Positions 59,013 to 64,000 of a stretch of DNA of 64,000 bases are shown here, one piece after another (position 1 is the first letter of the stretch; every line of letters starts with the position of its first letter). Source of the DNA: Delphinus delphis. Taxonomy: Eukaryota > Chordata > Mammalia > Artiodactyla > Delphinidae. The stretch is from positions 21,250,148 to 21,314,147 of the forward strand of contig NC_082687.1 of assembly GCF_949987515.2 (NCBI RefSeq), written 5' to 3'. The notes under the pieces are model-generated. The model saw only the letters and a program-made list of their open reading frames with translations. It was not told the origin of the DNA and did not search any database. Position numbers and translations under genes: made by a program.

Positions 59013-59028
59013 AAAAGGTGCTGAGGCT

Positions 59029-59334
59029 GGGACTTCCCTAGTGGTGCAGCGGTTAAGAATCCACCTGCCAATGCAGGAGACACGGATTCAAGCCCTGGTC
59101 CGGGAAGATCTCACAGGCCGTGGAGCAATTAAGCCCATGCGCCACAACTACTGAGCCTGCGAGCCACACTACTGAAGCCTGCGCGCCTAGAGCCCATGCT
59201 GCACAAGAGAAGCCACCACAATGAGAAGCCCATGCACTGCAACGAAGAGTAGCCCCCTCTCGCTGCAACTAGAGAAAGCCCACGTGCAGCAACGAAGACC
59301 CAACGCAGCCAAAAATAAATAAATTTATTTTTTA
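59029..59334 (+). mobile_element. CHR SINE, long form, older copy
   Basis: Plus-strand copy: GGGACTTCCCTAGTGGTGCA, AATGCAGGAGACACGGATTC, AGCCCTGGTCCGGGAAGATC, CTGCAACTAGAGAAAGCCCA, ACGAAGACCCAACGCAGCCA and a short AAATAAAT tail. The TSD (AAAAGGTGCTGAGGCT before, AAAAGGTACTGAAGCT after) has two mismatches in 16, so this insertion is older than the 34.4-kb copy. Confidence 0.95.
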
Positions 59335-59350
59335 AAAAGGTACTGAAGCT

Positions 59351-61689
59351 AAAGATTTATCTAAAGAAAAACACTTTGGTGACAGGAATAATCAACCTTG
59401 AATCCATTTAGGAAAACCATTTGTAAAACTGAAAGCATCATCATTTCTTGAAGCACAGCAATATTTAACTACTAAGTAAATATCTACAAAGTACTTCAAG
59501 TGCTTAGAGTTTTGATCCCACTGATAAGGTCTGAGCTTTCCTGAAATACTTTTCTTCCTATCTCATCCTTGCACATACTTTCATATATTCTCTCTCTCAT
59601 ATCTAACTTTCATTCAGTTTTCTGTTTCCTAGTTCCTAAGTCTGATGGGTTCGGAGGCCTCCCCTCTCTGGCCATGGACAAAAAAGCACAGCACAGTCCA
59701 CCACATCAGATTCATGTTTGACAGCCAGTATTAGGCCTCATAATTTAGATCTGAGTGAGATGAAGCATTTACAGAGTAAAAAAATTTAAATTTAATTTCG
59801 TGGAGCAACATTGTTAAAGGATGGCTGATTTCTTTTTGTGGAGCCAGGCACTGCATAGACCCTCTGAATAATGAAATGAAGATGGGGAGAGAACTCACTT
59901 ATAAATAAAAAAAGGGAGAAATGGACAGGGGGGGAAGTCTTTGTAAGGTTTTTGGGATACAGCAATGTGAGGTCTTTTTTATTCAGCCTCAAGACAAACA
60001 TTCGTTGTGTCACTTTTCACTGCAAACCCCAAAGTGAATAAGGTTTGAGATGCAAATCCCTAAGGTTTACTCCAGTTTTTAGGAAAAACCCTGTCCGATT
60101 TTCCTCCAACATTTCTGAACATTTACCAATAATTAACGATTCATTTTCTCTCTCTTCTCAAACTTCTAACTTGAGCAGTCAAAATGCTTTTCCTTCCAAC
60201 AGACCACACTTAATTAACCCTTTCTCTGAGGTTTTTAACCATCACACTTTCTGTCTGTTCTCTCCAAAGTTTCTATGAGGCTTCCTGTACATCTAATCTT
60301 CATCCACCACTGTGCACACTGCCATGTATTGATACGTCAGCATATTGAACAGAGAGCTAAAAAAACGACTGCTACTCTGAAACAATGGTCAAGATCCTAC
60401 CTTCTTGATTAGCCCCTAAATGTACCCAAGACCAAGCCCATAAAGATTTATTTTTACAGCTCCTCGCAGGTGCCGAGGGCAGCACTCTGTCCCTGATGCA
60501 TGATGCAGCCCCCTTCAACTGCACTGACCAGGTCTGGTGGGAAAGTCTCTAGGAAGGAAAAACACTCAGACGTTTCCAAGTCTCTCTTAATCTGGAGACA
60601 AATAATAACCATTAGGAAGTGCTCTCTCAAAAGCCCTGGGGACCCTGCACAAGTTATCCCTGAGAAACACAATAAAATCCAGATGAAAGAACAGAAGCCA
60701 ACAGCTATCACAAAACAGAAGCCCAGGCACTTGTTTAAAAAGGAGAGCAACCAGGAAGGTGGATTTAGTGTTTAGACTATCAAGGCTACCAGGCCTATTT
60801 CCAACTCTAATTAGTCTTGAGCTGACCCTTCTTCATAGTCATCTAGCTGGTAAGCTCCTAGAGCATATAGATTACACCTTGTCCTTACTACAGAAAAGCC
60901 CATGATGCAGGCGGCAGAGCCTTGAGCAACCTGGAATTCCATGATTAGGGTCATGAACAGAGTAACTTTTGTCCGGCATCCGAAAATCCCACAAAAGCCA
61001 AGTCTCATCAGGCTGATACCCAGTCTACAAATGCCCTACATCCAATGCAAACAGTCAAGAGTCTATAAGGCAGAAGAGGCAAATTCTTCCAAAAGAAATG
61101 ATTCATAGAAACTAATCATTCTCTAATGTTCTTTAATTAAAGAAACTGGACAACGACTTTGGTTTTTTTAATTAAGCCCAACTTTAGCTTAATTTTTCAA
61201 TATCCTGAAGTTTTGACGTTCAATTCGTATAGATTCTATTAAAAGACACTCCAACTCATATCAGAACAGAATATTAATATATATAAACTGATACATAATA
61301 AAAAGAACATTTTTTTTTACAAAATAAAAGCCATTAAATGTGTATTTTTAGAAACAATAAAGAATTCACCACGAAATATGTATCGGTAATCACGTGGCTT
61401 TATTTCCTCTTATTTGTCCTTCACAAGAATCCAAATTATATTATACATATACACTTACTCATACACAAGGCAAACCAACTGATCATATCACTCCTATGAA
61501 GAGGAGAATGTATAAGTTTTAAAGAGGCAACACCATAATTCAATTTAATGTACCCTTTTAAAAATAATAATAATTAGACCATAATATGCATTGTAAAAAC
61601 AACTACTACAAAATTACAAATAGTTAAGAAACCCTAATCTCCAATAGACTTACCAACTACTTAAAGGGGCCCCTCTCTTTAATGCGAGA
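59351..61689. other. Unique stretch, no confirmed gene
   Basis: Contains one weak exon-like segment at 60470-60531 (CTCCTCGCAG acceptor, GACCAG|GTCTGG donor, open in one frame with HDAAPFNCTDQ-like end) and opposed open frames at 60454-60775. AT-rich from 61100 to 61650. Confidence 0.35.
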
Positions 61690-62329
61690 CCTCGTAGCCA
61701 TCTCCCTACCTTCCCACGCATGCTGTCTTTTCCTGTCCAGCCAGCCTCTCCTCTTCCACACTTTTCATTCACCGCCTCTACACACACCATCCCACTGTAA
61801 TGACTCTGACAAAAAGCCAGGAGCTTCCAGTTGCCAAATCCCAGGGCACTGCTTGGTCCTTATCCTGCTGCATGTGATACTACGCTCTCCTTAGTTTTCG
61901 ATATACCACTCTCCTGGGAGTCCTCACCAACTGGACTATTCCTTCTTTATCTCTTTTGGAGGCTCTCCTCCTCTAAAAATACACTGAATGCTGTTTTCCA
62001 AGGTTCCTGACCTCCTTCTCTTTTTTCACATTATACACCCTTCGCCAATTTCATCCACTCTGGAGTTTTAGCCATCTTCAATGACTCTGCCTACAACTCA
62101 GAACTCGGGGCTAAATTCTAAGGCCTGTATATCCAAATGACTGCTGGACATCCCTTCAGGATGGACCATAATCTCTTTAAACTCTGCAAGTCCAAAGATG
62201 AACTGATCATCTTCTCTCCAAAACCTAAGGCATTTCGTATACTGGGTGACGATGCCATTAGCCAAGCCAGAAACCTAGAAGTCATCTCTATTGCTATCGA
62301 TAATTCCTGTCTACTCAATGAATTACTTC
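61690..62329 (+). repeat. L2 LINE, left part (split by a CHR SINE)
   Basis: L2 phrases: CAAATGACTGCTGGACATCC, TGCAAGTCCAAAGATGAACT, GATCATCTTCTCTCCAAAAC, GCCAAGCCAGAAACCTAGAA, GTCATCTCTATTGCT. The frame at 62137-62562 runs from L2 into the SINE and is not a gene. Confidence 0.8.
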
Positions 62330-62340
62330 CTCGATCTTTT

Positions 62341-62547
62341 TTTTTTTCTTTTTTGCGGTACGTGGGCCTCTCACTGCTGTGGCCTCTCCTGTTGCGGAGC
62401 ACAGGCTCCGGACGCGCAGGCTCAGCGGCCATGGCTCACCGGCCCAGCCGCTCCGTGGCATGTGGGATCTTCCCGGACCAGGGCACGAACCCGTGTTCCC
62501 TGCATCGGCAGGCGGACTCTCAACCACTGTGCCACCAGGGAAGCCCT
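62341..62547 (-). mobile_element. CHR SINE, short CpG-rich subfamily, inside L2
   Basis: Inverted copy: poly-T, GCGGTACGTGGGCCTCTCAC at 62355, GCGGAGCACAGGCTCCGGAC, CCACTGTGCCACCAGGGAAG. CTCGATCTTTT at 62330-62340 and 62548-62558 is the TSD. Frames at 62118-62654 are L2/SINE translations. Confidence 0.97.
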
Positions 62548-62558
62548 CTCGATCTTTT

Positions 62559-63060
62559 TTGAAAATGGTTTCATGCCTCCATCTCTGCCTAACACTCTCC
62601 TACTTCAAGCTCTTCAACATCTCCAGCTGGAGTATTCAAAAATCTCCTAACTGACCTCCCTGCCTCCAATCCTTGTCTCAAACCCACCCTTCACGTGGTG
62701 GACAGAATGCTTTATCTCAAGTTGGCTGGCCACGTCACTCCCTTGTTTACAACCCTTGAATGGTTTCTCTTCACCTGTATCATCGGATTTAAGCCCTTGA
62801 GCATGGCATTTAAGGCCCTCTGCCTCCTAATACCTGCCTATCTTACCAGCCTCCTCTCCCACCATTTTCTACCCTGAAACTTCCGTCTCAACAACACTAA
62901 GCAACTCGCAATTCTGTGCTGATGCCCTGTGTTTCACACCTCCATCCTTCATTCGCCCAAATACTCTTCAAGCTCCTCCAGGGCACGGGCGGTAGTTCAG
63001 TTATCACTTCAGTGCTTAGCCCAGCATCTGGCTCATTAAAGGTGCCCTGTGAATGGTCAG
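62559..63060 (+). repeat. L2 LINE, right part, to the 3' end
   Basis: CTCCTAACTGACCTCCCTGC, CACGTCACTCCCTTGTTTAC, AACCCTTGAATGGTTTCTCT, GAGCATGGCATTTAAGGCCC, CCTCCAGGGCACGGGCGG and TGCTTAGCCCAGCATCTGGC follow L2 to the end. Confidence 0.85.
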
Positions 63061-63344
63061 GGATAAATAATGAAAGACAGTGTATGGCAAGTCCAAAATG
63101 AAGGACACTGACAGAAAGTGTTGAAGGAATTTGGACTCATGTTGAAAATCACTGCAATGGGGTCTACACATGCTGAATACTTTCCACACAAGAAGCACAA
63201 GAGAGCCTGCCTAAGCTCGATTCCTCCTTACAACACCTACCACACACCTAGAGTCATGCTCTATTTTTTTTTTTAGAGAAAACGTGTTGGCTACTCCCTG
63301 AGCCTGCCATCACGAGGCACAAAAGTGGGCATCTTGGTGATGTG
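63061..63344. other. Unique stretch, no gene seen
   Basis: Nothing recognised. Confidence 0.35.
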
Positions 63345-63540
63345 CTAATAATAACAGCTGACATTTATAGAATGTTTACTGTGTATCTCGAACTTTACTG
63401 AAAATTCTACATGAATTATACCTCTCAGTCTTCACACCAGCACTATGAGGATGGAACTACTGTTATCCCGGCTTTACAGGTGGGGAAATTGAGGCCCAGA
63501 TATTAAGTAACTTCATTCAAGGCACAGAGATTTACTATTA
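63345..63540 (+). repeat. MIR SINE
   Basis: ATAACAGCTGACATTTATAG, CCAGCACTATGAGGATGGAA, GTTATCCCGGCTTTACAGGT, GGGGAAATTGAGGCCCAGAT and TTCATTCAAGGCACAGAG follow MIR order. Confidence 0.88.
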
Positions 63541-64000
63541 AGGATACTGTTCAGCAGAACGCAAGCCAAGCCTCCATATATATTTCACTTAGTTTTCAAA
63601 ATTATATGTGTGTATCAACAGCTGACCCTGAATGAAAAGTCAAAAGAATCTATTGTGTTATCAACCCTTTGAGCCACTGCTCTCACCAAATAAAGTCACT
63701 TCACTAAATTACAGAATCATGCCTTCATCCAGTGCTTCGCAGACAGTGTCATCAGCATATCAAGACTTAAGTGACGAGAGACAGTTCCTCTTCTCCCCTT
63801 TCCCTGTGCCCTGACTCTCTTTCGCCCCCTCATCTGTCCATATTCCTCTCTGGTTTGCTCCAAACTCCTCCCACCTTTGATTATGGAAGCTGCATTAGAA
63901 CACGTAAGAGGCAAGATCTCTTCTCCATAAAAACAGAACGCTCATCACCTCAGGAGGTACAGAAGCCAAAAATATTCAGAAAGGATTTAGATAAATTCAT
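63541..64000. other. Unique right flank, no gene seen
   Basis: Short opposed frames at 63632-63914 have no recognisable product. Confidence 0.35.

Overview
The window is nuclear DNA from a mammal, almost certainly a cetacean or a close cetartiodactyl relative. Twelve tRNA-derived SINEs of the CHR type are present. Four of them belong to a short, CpG-rich subfamily and are about 96% alike by eye, as expected of whale and dolphin genomes. Cetartiodactyl-style L1 3' ends, a TA-target DNA transposon and the usual old mammalian layer (MIR, L2, MaLR LTRs) agree with this. Species assignment is inference from repeat families recalled from knowledge; nothing was searched.

No recognisable protein-coding gene, rRNA, functional tRNA or known ncRNA was found on either strand. 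Open frames are short and mostly fall in repeats or low-complexity DNA. The window reads as intergenic or deep-intronic sequence.

Layout. 0-4.4 kb: AT-rich unique DNA with a 42-bp perfect palindrome. 4.4-12.4 kb: MIR, an L1 with a clear target-site duplication (TSD), a complete 312-bp TIR transposon and an L1 fragment. 12.4-26.3 kb: mostly unique sequence with scattered MIRs, two CHR SINEs and a POU/homeodomain-type motif cluster at 20.2 kb. 26.3-29.7 kb: L2, MIR and old L1. 29.9-32.3 kb: the best candidate regulatory hub, with a CpG-island-like block, a CRE-type site next to splice-like signals, and a homeodomain/grainyhead/SOX motif cluster. 32.6-45.7 kb: repeat-dense, with an L1 nested in an L2, CHR SINEs, a 46-bp minisatellite, an MLT1-like LTR and a 127-bp tandem duplication between CA tracts. 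46.9-47.8 kb: an RFX-type X-box palindrome, a TATA-like box and two frame-compatible exon-like segments. 48-56 kb: G-rich tract, L2, an LTR nested in an older repeat, and AT-rich unique sequence. 56-64 kb: one exon-like 102-nt block, two long CHR SINEs, and an L2 interrupted by a CHR SINE.

No new system can be claimed. The most useful leads are the orphan CpG-rich block with its neighbouring motif clusters, the small spliced-gene candidate at 47.2-47.8 kb, and the in-frame exon-like block at 56.28 kb.
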